64,000 bases of DNA from Faucicola osloensis_B (lineage in GTDB: Bacteria > Pseudomonadota > Gammaproteobacteria > Pseudomonadales > Moraxellaceae): NCBI GenBank assembly GCA_964211495.1, contig CAXORL010000002.1, forward strand, positions 186,001 to 250,000, in the 5' to 3' direction. Below, one piece after another: positions 25,559 through 33,180 of the stretch; within the stretch, counting starts at the first letter, position 1; the number at the start of each line of letters is the position of its first letter. Under the pieces are notes generated by a model. That model had not been told where the DNA came from and searched no databases. It saw nothing but the letters and a program-made list of their open reading frames with translations. The translations under genes and the position numbers were made by a program.

Positions 25559-26257
25559 ATGTTAGAAGTAAACACAATCAATCAATATTATGGCGGTAGT
25601 CATATTCTGCGCGATGTCAGTTTGACCGCGCCTGTGGGTGAGTGTTCTGTGGTACTCGGTCGCAATGGCGTGGGTAAAACCACACTGTTAAAGTGCCTGA
25701 TGGGGGTTTTACCGATTAAATCGGGTCAAATTTTGCTCGATGGCAAAGACATCAGCAAATTATCGCCCGAAAACCGCGTGCGCGCGGGCATGGCGTATGT
25801 GCCACAAGGGCGAGATATTTTTTCAACCTTAACCGTAGAAGAAAATATCTTGATTGGCATGGCAAAGTTTAAAGGCAGCAAAGCCAAAAAAGTCCCAAAC
25901 CATTTGTACGAGATTTTTCCTGTGCTCGATGAAATGAGCCAGCGCCGCGGCGGTGATTTGTCAGGCGGTCAACAACAACAATTAGCGATAGCCAGGGCGC
26001 TCGCTTCTGAGCCACGGGTGCTGATTTTGGACGAGCCGACCGAAGGGATTCAGCCATCGATTATCAAAGATATCGGGCGGGTGATTCGTCGCTTGGCTGA
26101 CCAAGGCGATATGGCGATTATTTTGGTCGAGCAGTTTTATGACTTTGCTGAAGAACTTGCTGATAACTATACGGTTATGGCACGGGGGCAAGTCATTGCC
26201 CAAGGCATGGGCGGTGATATGCCAGAAAAAGGCATCAGGGAGTTAGTGGCGATTTAG
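25559..26257 (+). CDS. urtE: Urea ABC transporter ATP-binding protein UrtE
   Basis: 232 residues, LivF-type ATPase. Walker A GRNGVGKTTLLK, signature LSGGQQQQLAIAR, Walker B VLILDEPTEGIQPS; the TEGIQPS sequence is typical of UrtE. It pairs with UrtD to power urea import. It starts 10 bp after urtD and ends the operon. Confidence 0.95.
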   Translation: MLEVNTINQYYGGSHILRDVSLTAPVGECSVVLGRNGVGKTTLLKCLMGVLPIKSGQILLDGKDISKLSPENRVRAGMAYVPQGRDIFSTLTVEENILIGMAKFKGSKAKKVPNHLYEIFPVLDEMSQRRGGDLSGGQQQQLAIARALASEPRVLILDEPTEGIQPSIIKDIGRVIRRLADQGDMAIILVEQFYDFAEELADNYTVMARGQVIAQGMGGDMPEKGIRELVAI

Positions 26258-26283
26258 TAAATAGCCAACGATGCGAGCGTTAG

Positions 26284-26316
26284 CTTTTAGCCAGATGGCT
26301 GACATCTGGCTAAAAG
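26284..26316. terminator. Bidirectional hairpin between urtE and fumC
   Basis: A perfect 14-bp stem (CTTTTAGCCAGATG with CATCTGGCTAAAAG, 5-nt loop) between two convergent genes. The T-run is short on both strands, so termination may be incomplete. Confidence 0.7.
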
Positions 26317-26387
26317 TTTGCTGATAAAAATTGATTTATCAAAAAGTGCGATTACGCTGCATTAACCTTCAAATTACTTTCGGCTAA

Positions 26388-27803
26388 TCACTTTGGACTA
26401 GTCATGGCTTCAGGTTTGACCCATTCATCAAATTGGGCGTCAGTCAATAAACCGAGTTCAACGGCAACTTGTTTTAAGGTTTTATTTTCTTTATAAGCAG
26501 TTTTGGCAATTTTTGCTGCATTTTCATAGCCGACATGGCGATTGAGCGCGGTGACTAACATCAATGAGTTGTGTAGGAAATAATCAATTTTTTCTATCAC
26601 AGGCTCGATGCCTACCGCGCAATGGTCATTGAAGCTGTCACAAGTATCGGCAAGTAAGCGAATCGATTGCAGCAGGTTGTAGCCGATGACTGGCATAAAC
26701 ACATTGAGTTCAAAATTGCCCGACGCCCCCGCCATATTGATGGTGACATCGTTGCCCATCACTTGTGCCACGACCATTGTCATGGCTTCAGACTGGGTCG
26801 GATTGACTTTACCTGGCATGATGGATGAGCCTGGCTCATTTTCAGGGATTCTAAGCTCACCAATCCCACATCTAGGACCTGAAGCCAGCCAGCGCACATC
26901 ATTGGCAATTTTATTGAGGCTCGCTGCCAAGGTTTTTAGGGCGCCTGAAGCAAAAACTTCAGCGTCTCTTGCCGCTAACGCTTCAAATTTATTGGGCGCG
27001 GTGACAAAAGGCACATCAGTTAACGCAGCTAAGGTTTGCGCGACCTGCTCGGCATAGTCAGGGTGAGCGTTTAGTCCTGTACCGACTGCAGTACCGCCTA
27101 AAGGCAGTTCATACAGACCTTGTAGCGCGGCATCTAGACGAATGAGCGCATGATCTAACTGACTGACATAGCCGCTAAACTCTTGTCCTAGCGTCAAAGG
27201 GGTGGCGTCTTGCAAATGGGTACGTCCGATTTTTACAATGCCAGCAAACTGCTCAGATTTACTGGCTAAGGTGTCACGCAGTTTTTGCACCGCCGGGATA
27301 AGCAGATAGACAATCTGACGCGCCGCCGCTACCCGAATCGCGGTGGGAAAGCTGTCATTGGTAGACTGAGCATGGTTGACATCGTCATTGGGATGAATTG
27401 GCTGATAACTACCTTTGCCTTGACCGACAAGTTCATTGGCGCGGTTGGCAATCACTTCATTCATATTCATGTTTGACTGGGTGCCAGAGCCTGTTTGCCA
27501 AACCACCAAAGGAAATTGGTCACGCAGTGCCCCGTTGATGATTTCATCGGCGGCCTGCACAATAAGGTCACGTTTATCATCACTGATACGCCCTAATTTG
27601 GCATTGGTGATGGCTGCGGCTTTTTTGACCAGTGCCATGGCTTCAATCAGCGGCTGTGGTAAGGTTTCACCACCAATTTTAAAGTTATTGCGGCTACGCT
27701 CGGTTTGCGCGCCCCAGTAGGCATCTATAGGGACGTTGACGGCGCCCATGGTGTCTTTTTCGCTGCGAAATTGCTGGGTATCGGTTTGGTTGTCGGTTGT
27801 CAT
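26388..27803 (-). CDS. fumC: Fumarate hydratase, class II
   Basis: About 471 residues. It interconverts fumarate and L-malate in the TCA cycle without an iron-sulfur cluster. Signature GSSIMPGKVNPTQ (the superfamily GSxxMPxKxN loop with the catalytic Ser), plus TGSGTQSNMNMNEVIANRA and GRTHLQDATPLTLGQE. I start at the ATG at 27803 (MTTDNQTD), which has AGAGAA at good spacing; an in-frame ATG at 27848 would add 15 atypical residues. Confidence 0.95.
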   Translation of the reverse strand: MTTDNQTDTQQFRSEKDTMGAVNVPIDAYWGAQTERSRNNFKIGGETLPQPLIEAMALVKKAAAITNAKLGRISDDKRDLIVQAADEIINGALRDQFPLVVWQTGSGTQSNMNMNEVIANRANELVGQGKGSYQPIHPNDDVNHAQSTNDSFPTAIRVAAARQIVYLLIPAVQKLRDTLASKSEQFAGIVKIGRTHLQDATPLTLGQEFSGYVSQLDHALIRLDAALQGLYELPLGGTAVGTGLNAHPDYAEQVAQTLAALTDVPFVTAPNKFEALAARDAEVFASGALKTLAASLNKIANDVRWLASGPRCGIGELRIPENEPGSSIMPGKVNPTQSEAMTMVVAQVMGNDVTINMAGASGNFELNVFMPVIGYNLLQSIRLLADTCDSFNDHCAVGIEPVIEKIDYFLHNSLMLVTALNRHVGYENAAKIAKTAYKENKTLKQVAVELGLLTDAQFDEWVKPEAMTSPK

Positions 27804-28171
27804 TATTGTTCTCTTGTTTAGTGAATTTTTTGATTCTGTCATTATCAAAGCGGCTGGTTATCGCCACTTATGCATCAAAGCACATATGCACGAAGGCACA
27901 GGGTAAAGTTTAACAGAGTTATCGACCAGAAAAGTTTGAGAATATGTGTCGTTTGTTATTTTTGTTAAAGTAAGGGGTAAAATGACGGGTGATAATGAAA
28001 GGTAGTTAACATTTTATTGCGATATGTTGTTGGGCAATCGTTTACTATGAATGAAATTTTGCCAGCGTCGGCAGATTTTTTGGCCTTTCGATACGCTTTG
28101 GGTTGACATCTAACATTGTATAAAACTTACCTAGCAGGTCAGTAATAAAAAAATAATTAAAATAGCTATCG
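27804..28171. other. Spacer between divergent fumC and MATE genes
   Basis: About 370 bp without a gene. It holds a 16-bp imperfect duplication at 27865-27896 (CACTTATGCATCAAAG then CACATATGCACGAAGG), and otherwise AT-rich promoter-like DNA; no precise promoter can be assigned. Confidence 0.5.
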
Positions 28172-28220
28172 TTATCATTATTATCATTAAGCATTTATCA
28201 TTAAGAAGCAATTATCATTA
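28172..28220. promoter_or_regulatory. Four copies of TTATCATTA upstream of the MATE gene
   Basis: TTATCATTA begins at 28172, 28181, 28195 and 28212, all in the same direction, ending 15 bp before the start codon. The core resembles the repeated hexamers of Fur boxes (ATTATC/GATAAT), so iron control is possible; another repressor or plain repeat expansion are alternatives. Confidence 0.5.
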
Positions 28221-28235
28221 AGCAAATTTGACGGT

Positions 28236-29612
28236 ATGAAAAAATCACAACAACTTCCAGATTTTAGTTCGGTCGGCACGCTATGGCGACCGTTTTTGTT
28301 TTTCTTGTTGCCTTTACTGCTGACCAATATCCTGCAATCGCTGTCAGGGACGATTAATACCATTTTTGTTGGGCAGATGCTAGGGGTGCAGGCGATTGCC
28401 GGCGTATCAGTGTTTGCCCCAGTACTGTTTTTTTTGATGGCATTTATCATCGGTATCGCTTCAGGCTCATCGATTTTGGTAGGGCAGGCTTGGGGTGCCA
28501 AAGAGTTGGATTTGGTCAAACGAATTACCGGCAATAGCTTTGCAATTATTTTGATATTAGGAGTAATGATTGCGATTGCTGGTAGCTTGCTTAGTCAGTT
28601 TATTATTGTGCAGATGGGTGTCCCTGCTGAGATTCAAGGCTTGGCAAACCGTTATGCCAAGTTGATGTTGGCAGGAAGTCCGCTACTGTTTTTATTTATC
28701 GCTTATACTTCGTTATTGCGCGGGGTTGGCGATTCGGTGACGCCCCTGTTTGCCGTGGGTATTTCCATTGTGATTGGGATTGTGGTGACGCCTGCGCTCA
28801 TTCAAGGTTGGTTTGGGTTACCCAAGCTCGATATCCAAGCCCCTGCGATTGCGACTTTATTGTCACAGTTGTTGGTATTGCTGTTTTTGTTTTTTTATAC
28901 CCGTGCCAAAAATCATCCCTTACAAATTGATAATCAATTACTCAAATATATACGCATCCAACCTGATATCGCGCGTAAAGTAATTCGGTTGGGGTTGCCT
29001 ACCGCGTTTCAGATGGTCACGGGTGCGATATCTGGCTTGGTGATTATTGGGCTGGTCAATGGCTTTGGTACCAATGCCACCGCAGCTTATGGCGCAGTCA
29101 ACCAAGTGTTGAGCTATGTGCAGTTCCCTGCCATATCGATTGCGATAGCGGCATCAATTTATGCCTCGCAAGCGATTGGCGCAGGTAAAGCGAGTGCCTT
29201 AAACTGCGTCACTCGCACTGCCATGATGACCAATCTCATTATTAGTGGGGGGTTGATTGTTTTGGCGTATCTTTTTTCCCGTTATTTGATGGCGATGTTT
29301 ATCACGGTGGAAGGCGTAATTGTGCTGGCGCAGCAGTTATTGCACATTGTGTTATGGAGTTTGCTTTTTTTTAGCAGTGGCATGATTTTTAGTGGCATGA
29401 TGCGCGCGACGGGCATGGTATGGCAGCCCATGTTTATCAGTATCGGCACTATCTTATTGGTAGAGATTCCCAGTGCGATTTTACTCAGTCGTCATTTTGG
29501 ACTGCAAGGCATTTGGTGGGCGTATGTGGCGAACTTTATAGTGATGAGCGTTTTACAAGGTTTGTATTACCAATTTGTGTGGAAGAAAAAAGCGGTCGAG
29601 CGATTGGTGTAA
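28236..29612 (+). CDS. MATE family efflux transporter
   Basis: 458 residues with twelve membrane helices in two MatE halves (first from LLPLLLTNILQSLSGTINTI, second from GLPTAFQMVTGAISGLVIIG). It probably exports cationic drugs or metabolites in exchange for Na+ or H+. The ribosome site is weak, and the start lies immediately after the TTATCATTA array, suggesting tight regulation. Confidence 0.9.
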   Translation: MKKSQQLPDFSSVGTLWRPFLFFLLPLLLTNILQSLSGTINTIFVGQMLGVQAIAGVSVFAPVLFFLMAFIIGIASGSSILVGQAWGAKELDLVKRITGNSFAIILILGVMIAIAGSLLSQFIIVQMGVPAEIQGLANRYAKLMLAGSPLLFLFIAYTSLLRGVGDSVTPLFAVGISIVIGIVVTPALIQGWFGLPKLDIQAPAIATLLSQLLVLLFLFFYTRAKNHPLQIDNQLLKYIRIQPDIARKVIRLGLPTAFQMVTGAISGLVIIGLVNGFGTNATAAYGAVNQVLSYVQFPAISIAIAASIYASQAIGAGKASALNCVTRTAMMTNLIISGGLIVLAYLFSRYLMAMFITVEGVIVLAQQLLHIVLWSLLFFSSGMIFSGMMRATGMVWQPMFISIGTILLVEIPSAILLSRHFGLQGIWWAYVANFIVMSVLQGLYYQFVWKKKAVERLV

Positions 29613-29903
29613 GCTTGATTGTTTTTAATAGCGACTTATTCGTCATTGACGAAACGATGGATATCGACGATGGGATACTATCAAATGGGGTTGTTAAAAA
29701 TTTTGTCATGGTGGCAACCGCTATCAACCTAATCAATCAAGCCTAATGAATTAAAGAAATCAAACTCAAGCAATCAAAGTTACCTTTAATCAGCGGGCTA
29801 TAATCAACGAACTATGCGGGGTTTTGCTGAGCAACTGGTATGGGAAATGCAAGCTTTCGGCTATACTGTGGAATAAATCATCTGACAAAAGTAAGCCATC
29901 TTT

Positions 29904-30467
29904 ATGCCGACACCGACTATTGCTCACAACACCCATACGCCAAACTTAGATAGCGACAGTGAGATGTCGCTGTATCATTATCTTGCAGCGGCAGCGCTTG
30001 ATATCCCAACCCCAACCGCTAATCATGCTTATCTGACTTACAAGCTTGACGTCATCAAAATCCTTGTGCTCAATGCCGCCGAGCCATTGTACCGTAAAGC
30101 TTGCGGGCTGCGAGTTAAAGAAATACGTCTACTTAGACTGATTCATGATTACCCAAATATCACCTCAAGCGAACTTAAAGTAAAATTGGTACTGGATAAA
30201 ACGCTGTTATCCAAATATTTAGCAGGGCTTGAGCAGCGCGGTATGATAGAAAAAATTCCAGATAAACAAGATAACCGTATTCAGCAGCTACGCTTGACGG
30301 TGGCAGGTGAGCAGGCGTGGCAAACTTGTGAGACGATTGGTCGCGGGCTTGAAGCAAAGTTTTTTAATCAAATGAGCGGGCAGGAATGGGATCAGCTGCA
30401 TCGTCTGCTTGATAAAGCCTTGAATTCATTAACGGATTGCCGCAGCCAAGCCACATCCGATGACTGA
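29904..30467 (+). CDS. MarR family transcriptional regulator
   Basis: 187 residues. The winged-helix core spans about residues 75-150: LRLIHDYPNITSSELKVKL (helix-turn-helix entry), LDKTLLSKYLAGLEQRGMI (recognition helix) and the wing DKQDNRIQQLRLT. The first 45 residues extend beyond the usual MarR length. It follows the MATE exporter by 290 bp on the same strand; control of that gene is plausible but unproven. Confidence 0.88.
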   Translation: MPTPTIAHNTHTPNLDSDSEMSLYHYLAAAALDIPTPTANHAYLTYKLDVIKILVLNAAEPLYRKACGLRVKEIRLLRLIHDYPNITSSELKVKLVLDKTLLSKYLAGLEQRGMIEKIPDKQDNRIQQLRLTVAGEQAWQTCETIGRGLEAKFFNQMSGQEWDQLHRLLDKALNSLTDCRSQATSDD

Positions 30468-30468
30468 C

Positions 30469-30516
30469 AAATCTGATGGCTACCGAATCCTTTAGCTACC
30501 CAATCTGTTGGCTAAG
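30469..30516. repeat. Three-copy 16-bp degenerate tandem repeat
   Basis: AAATCTGATGGCTACC, GAATCCTTTAGCTACC and CAATCTGTTGGCTAAG lie end to end between the MarR stop and the converging TRIC-family gene, the last unit overlapping that gene's stop codon. Confidence 0.7.
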
Positions 30517-31168
30517 CGGCGCTTTTTTTCCAACCGGGTAAATGATAATTAAACGCCAGCGCGGCAATACGCAGTCCTGTGGTGGTGACGGTACTGATGA
30601 ACATAATCACCCAAGCGGCAAGCGAGCTGTAAACCGCCAAAATCGCATACACCCAGCCGCCAACCAAGGCACACATGGCATACGGACGATGGTCAAAAAA
30701 CGCGGTGGGCATCTCACCACAGGCGATATCACGCATCACCCCGCCAAATACCCCAGTAATAATCCCCATGATGACTGATACCGCCATCGGCATACCGCTT
30801 GCCAGTGACGCTTGTACCCCAGAGGCGACAAACAAGCCCAACCCTAACGCATCTGCCAATTGAATCGCCGCAGGGGTGATACGAAACGGGCGGCGGCTAT
30901 TGACTAGCATCACCACAATACAAAGCGCAAACACCAACCATAACATCAGCTCTTGAGACACCCAAAAAAATGGACGCCGCTCTAGCAAAATATCACGCAG
31001 CGTGCCACCCCCATACGCCGATAAAAATCCCAGCACCGCTACCCCAAACATATCCATACGTTTGCGCACGCCTGCTAAGATACCTGACAAGGCAAAAGCA
31101 ATGGTGCCGATGACTTCTACGGAGATTCTTAGTGATTCACCCCAAGGTGCCAAATCAGTTAGCTGCAT
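30512..31168 (-). CDS. TRIC/YadS family membrane protein
   Basis: About 218 residues with seven membrane helices formed by two repeats of about 85 residues; each has a Gly-rich GGxxRDI motif (YGGGTLRDILLERRPFFW and FGGVMRDIACGEMPTAF). Homologues are prokaryotic trimeric intracellular cation-type channels (UPF0126), probably potassium-permeable. I prefer the ATG at 31168; the longer frame to 31186 would need a TTG start and neither has a strong ribosome site. Confidence 0.88.
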   Translation of the reverse strand: MQLTDLAPWGESLRISVEVIGTIAFALSGILAGVRKRMDMFGVAVLGFLSAYGGGTLRDILLERRPFFWVSQELMLWLVFALCIVVMLVNSRRPFRITPAAIQLADALGLGLFVASGVQASLASGMPMAVSVIMGIITGVFGGVMRDIACGEMPTAFFDHRPYAMCALVGGWVYAILAVYSSLAAWVIMFISTVTTTGLRIAALAFNYHLPGWKKSAA

Positions 31169-31337
31169 AGCATAAAAACCAAACAATCATAAAAAATCAT
31201 ATGATAGCACACCCACCAAAATTACCGCCTAGCAAAAACCCAAGGTATTTGCATTATCTATGGCAAGGCAATTGAACTATAGCAAAACAATTGACTAGGA
31301 TTGGTCGATATAAACGGTAGCGCATTATGTCTCAAGA

Positions 31338-31400
31338 GCGGTATATGCCAAAAACGCTATAACCAAAAGCACGGTATAACCAAAAACGCGGTATAAATCG
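31338..31400. repeat. Degenerate 17-bp tandem repeat
   Basis: A motif like CGGTATAACCAAAAACG recurs about every 17 bp (starts near 31338, 31355, 31371, 31388) in the roughly 300-bp spacer between the TRIC and Anbu genes. Apart from this the spacer shows no gene that I can support. Confidence 0.6.
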
Positions 31401-31471
31401 ACAGGGGAGGACACAGTGAAGAACCTGCTAGATGGTTTGATGTGGGTTGATTTTTAACTGTGTGACAGTTG

Positions 31472-32209
31472 CTATTGCCAATAGCTCGCCGGTGAGTCTT
31501 CAAGTTCATTCAGAATTTTTCTCAGCCCATCTGACCAGTGTTGGCGGATGCTGGCAAAGTACTCATCGTTTTCATCAATGCGATACCCTTGTGGCATCTG
31601 TAGGCTGTCATTGTGATAGACCAACACATCAATGGGCATACCGACGGATAAGTTGGAGCGGATGGTTGAATCAAAAGAAATCAAAATGGCTCGCATCGCT
31701 GATTTGAGTGATGCGTCATAATTCATGGAACGGTCTAAAATAGGTTTGCCGTATTTACTTTCACCTAACTGGAAAAAAGGCGTATCGGTTGTTGCTCTGA
31801 TGCAATTGCCTTCAGGGTAAATAAAATAAATTTCGGGGGATTGCCCCTTGATTTGTCCACCCAAAATAAAACTGCTTCTAAATTTGGTATCCGTTTCTTG
31901 TGCGATGGTTTGGGCATGGATGGTGGTTTCTCGCAAGCACTCACCCACCAATTGCGCGGCATCAAACAGGGTAGGGACAGTATGAAGATTACGCTCTTGC
32001 GCAAGTTTGATGGCGTTATCTAATTTGGTAAATACCGCTTGTGACGTAGCCAAGTTCCCCGCGGTTTGTAGCACCAAAAACCGCTCGCCTTCAATGCCGT
32101 ATTGATACATTTTGCGAAACATCGATACTTGGTCGACGCCCGCGTTGGTGCGAGTATCACTGGCGAAAATCATCCCGTCTTTGAGTCGGATACCCACACA
32201 ATAGGTCAT
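31472..32209 (-). CDS. Anbu-type proteasome-like peptidase
   Basis: 245 residues. The sequence begins MTYCVGIRLKDGMIFASDTR and contains NAGVDQVSMFRKM; after removal of Met the N-terminal Thr, Asp17 and Lys32 match the Ntn-hydrolase catalytic set of Anbu, a bacterial relative of HslV and the proteasome beta subunit. Family members form large ring assemblies and are typically encoded with transglutaminase, alpha-E and ATP-grasp genes, exactly as here. The natural substrate is not established. It is the last gene of the three-gene cluster. Confidence 0.88.
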   Translation of the reverse strand: MTYCVGIRLKDGMIFASDTRTNAGVDQVSMFRKMYQYGIEGERFLVLQTAGNLATSQAVFTKLDNAIKLAQERNLHTVPTLFDAAQLVGECLRETTIHAQTIAQETDTKFRSSFILGGQIKGQSPEIYFIYPEGNCIRATTDTPFFQLGESKYGKPILDRSMNYDASLKSAMRAILISFDSTIRSNLSVGMPIDVLVYHNDSLQMPQGYRIDENDEYFASIRQHWSDGLRKILNELEDSPASYWQ

Positions 32210-32220
32210 GGTTGTTCCTT

Positions 32221-32264
32221 TTTAGTAAATACTGGTTTAGCAAATATTGGTGAATCAATAGTGG
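32221..32264. repeat. Three-copy 15-bp tandem repeat between Anbu and transglutaminase genes
   Basis: TTTAGTAAATACTGG, TTTAGCAAATATTGG and the more decayed TGAATCAATAGTGG fill nearly the whole 59-bp gap. Confidence 0.75.
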
Positions 32265-32268
32265 CAAA

Positions 32269-33120
32269 TTACTGCTGCGCTGCAAACTGCGCGTTAAGCT
32301 GCGGTATGTAGTGGGGGCTTGTAGATACCATGACTTGACTATACAGTCGCTCGTCACCGCCCCCTGTTCTCACCCCGCGCACGGGCGCCGCATCGGCATA
32401 GTCACGCCCAAAGGCGATATAGACATGAGAATTGGGGGTAAAATGTTGGTTAGAGATATCAAAGGTGTACCAATTACCCGCAAGCCAGACCTCTGCCCAG
32501 GCATGGCTTGCCATATGCGCTTGGGTCGCTTCATAAATATAACCCGATACATAGCGCGCTGCAATGCCTTTATCCCGTAGCAGCGCCAAAAATACATGGG
32601 TATGGTCTTGGCACACCCCAGCCGCCATCGCAAACGCTTGCTCTGCTGTGGTGCCGACATGGGTCACGCTTTTGGTATAGGGCATTTTATCGAGCAAATC
32701 TTTTGCCAATGACTTGAGGATAGTTAACTGGGCATCGATGTCCTCACTTTGCAAAAACTGCTCAAGCGTGTCATGGGCAAATTCACGCATGGCTTCGGAG
32801 CATTGGGTCAGCTTGGTGGGTACGGCAAAAATCTGATACGGCACTTGCTGATTGTCAGGGATAAATAAGGTATCAGCGTTAATTTCCACTTCGCCAAAGG
32901 CTTGAATTTGCAAGTTATTGTGCGGTTCGTGACGGCTTAGGGTGAGCCATTGGTTGCCAAAGCCGTCCGTTTGCATTTGTGCAACTTTAGGCAGCATCAC
33001 TTGCCAGTTATGGATGGTCTGGTGGGGTAGTGTCATCGGCGTCATGCGGATGTATTGCACACTGCGTAAGGCAAGTTGTTCATAAAAATAATTGGTTTGG
33101 TGGCTGATTATAAGTCTCAT
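32269..33120 (-). CDS. Transglutaminase-like cysteine peptidase family protein
   Basis: 283 residues. An N-terminal beta-sandwich (about 1-110, HQTNYFYEQLALRSVQYIRM) precedes the transglutaminase core with Cys in AAGVCQDHTHVFLALLR, His in MASHAWAEVWL and Asp in YTFDISNQ, a complete catalytic triad. Related bacterial proteins are thought to cleave or ligate peptides rather than cross-link Gln side chains. It lies between the Anbu and the ATP-grasp/alpha-E genes on the same strand. Confidence 0.9.
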   Translation of the reverse strand: MRLIISHQTNYFYEQLALRSVQYIRMTPMTLPHQTIHNWQVMLPKVAQMQTDGFGNQWLTLSRHEPHNNLQIQAFGEVEINADTLFIPDNQQVPYQIFAVPTKLTQCSEAMREFAHDTLEQFLQSEDIDAQLTILKSLAKDLLDKMPYTKSVTHVGTTAEQAFAMAAGVCQDHTHVFLALLRDKGIAARYVSGYIYEATQAHMASHAWAEVWLAGNWYTFDISNQHFTPNSHVYIAFGRDYADAAPVRGVRTGGGDERLYSQVMVSTSPHYIPQLNAQFAAQQ

Positions 33121-33180
33121 TGTACTCTCACTAACTGCTTATTTTTGTCAAAATGATGGTAGTCATCTAATAGATTTAGC

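Noticed and set aside
28172..28220. The repeated TTATCATTA block as a CRISPR array.
   Set aside because: Repeats are 9 bp with almost no spacers; it is a regulatory-type or slippage array. No CRISPR array or cas gene was seen in the window.
31416..31457. A 13-codon frame from GTG with a strong GGGAGGA ribosome site.
   Set aside because: Too short and without recognisable content or conservation evidence; it may be a leftover of a deleted gene start.
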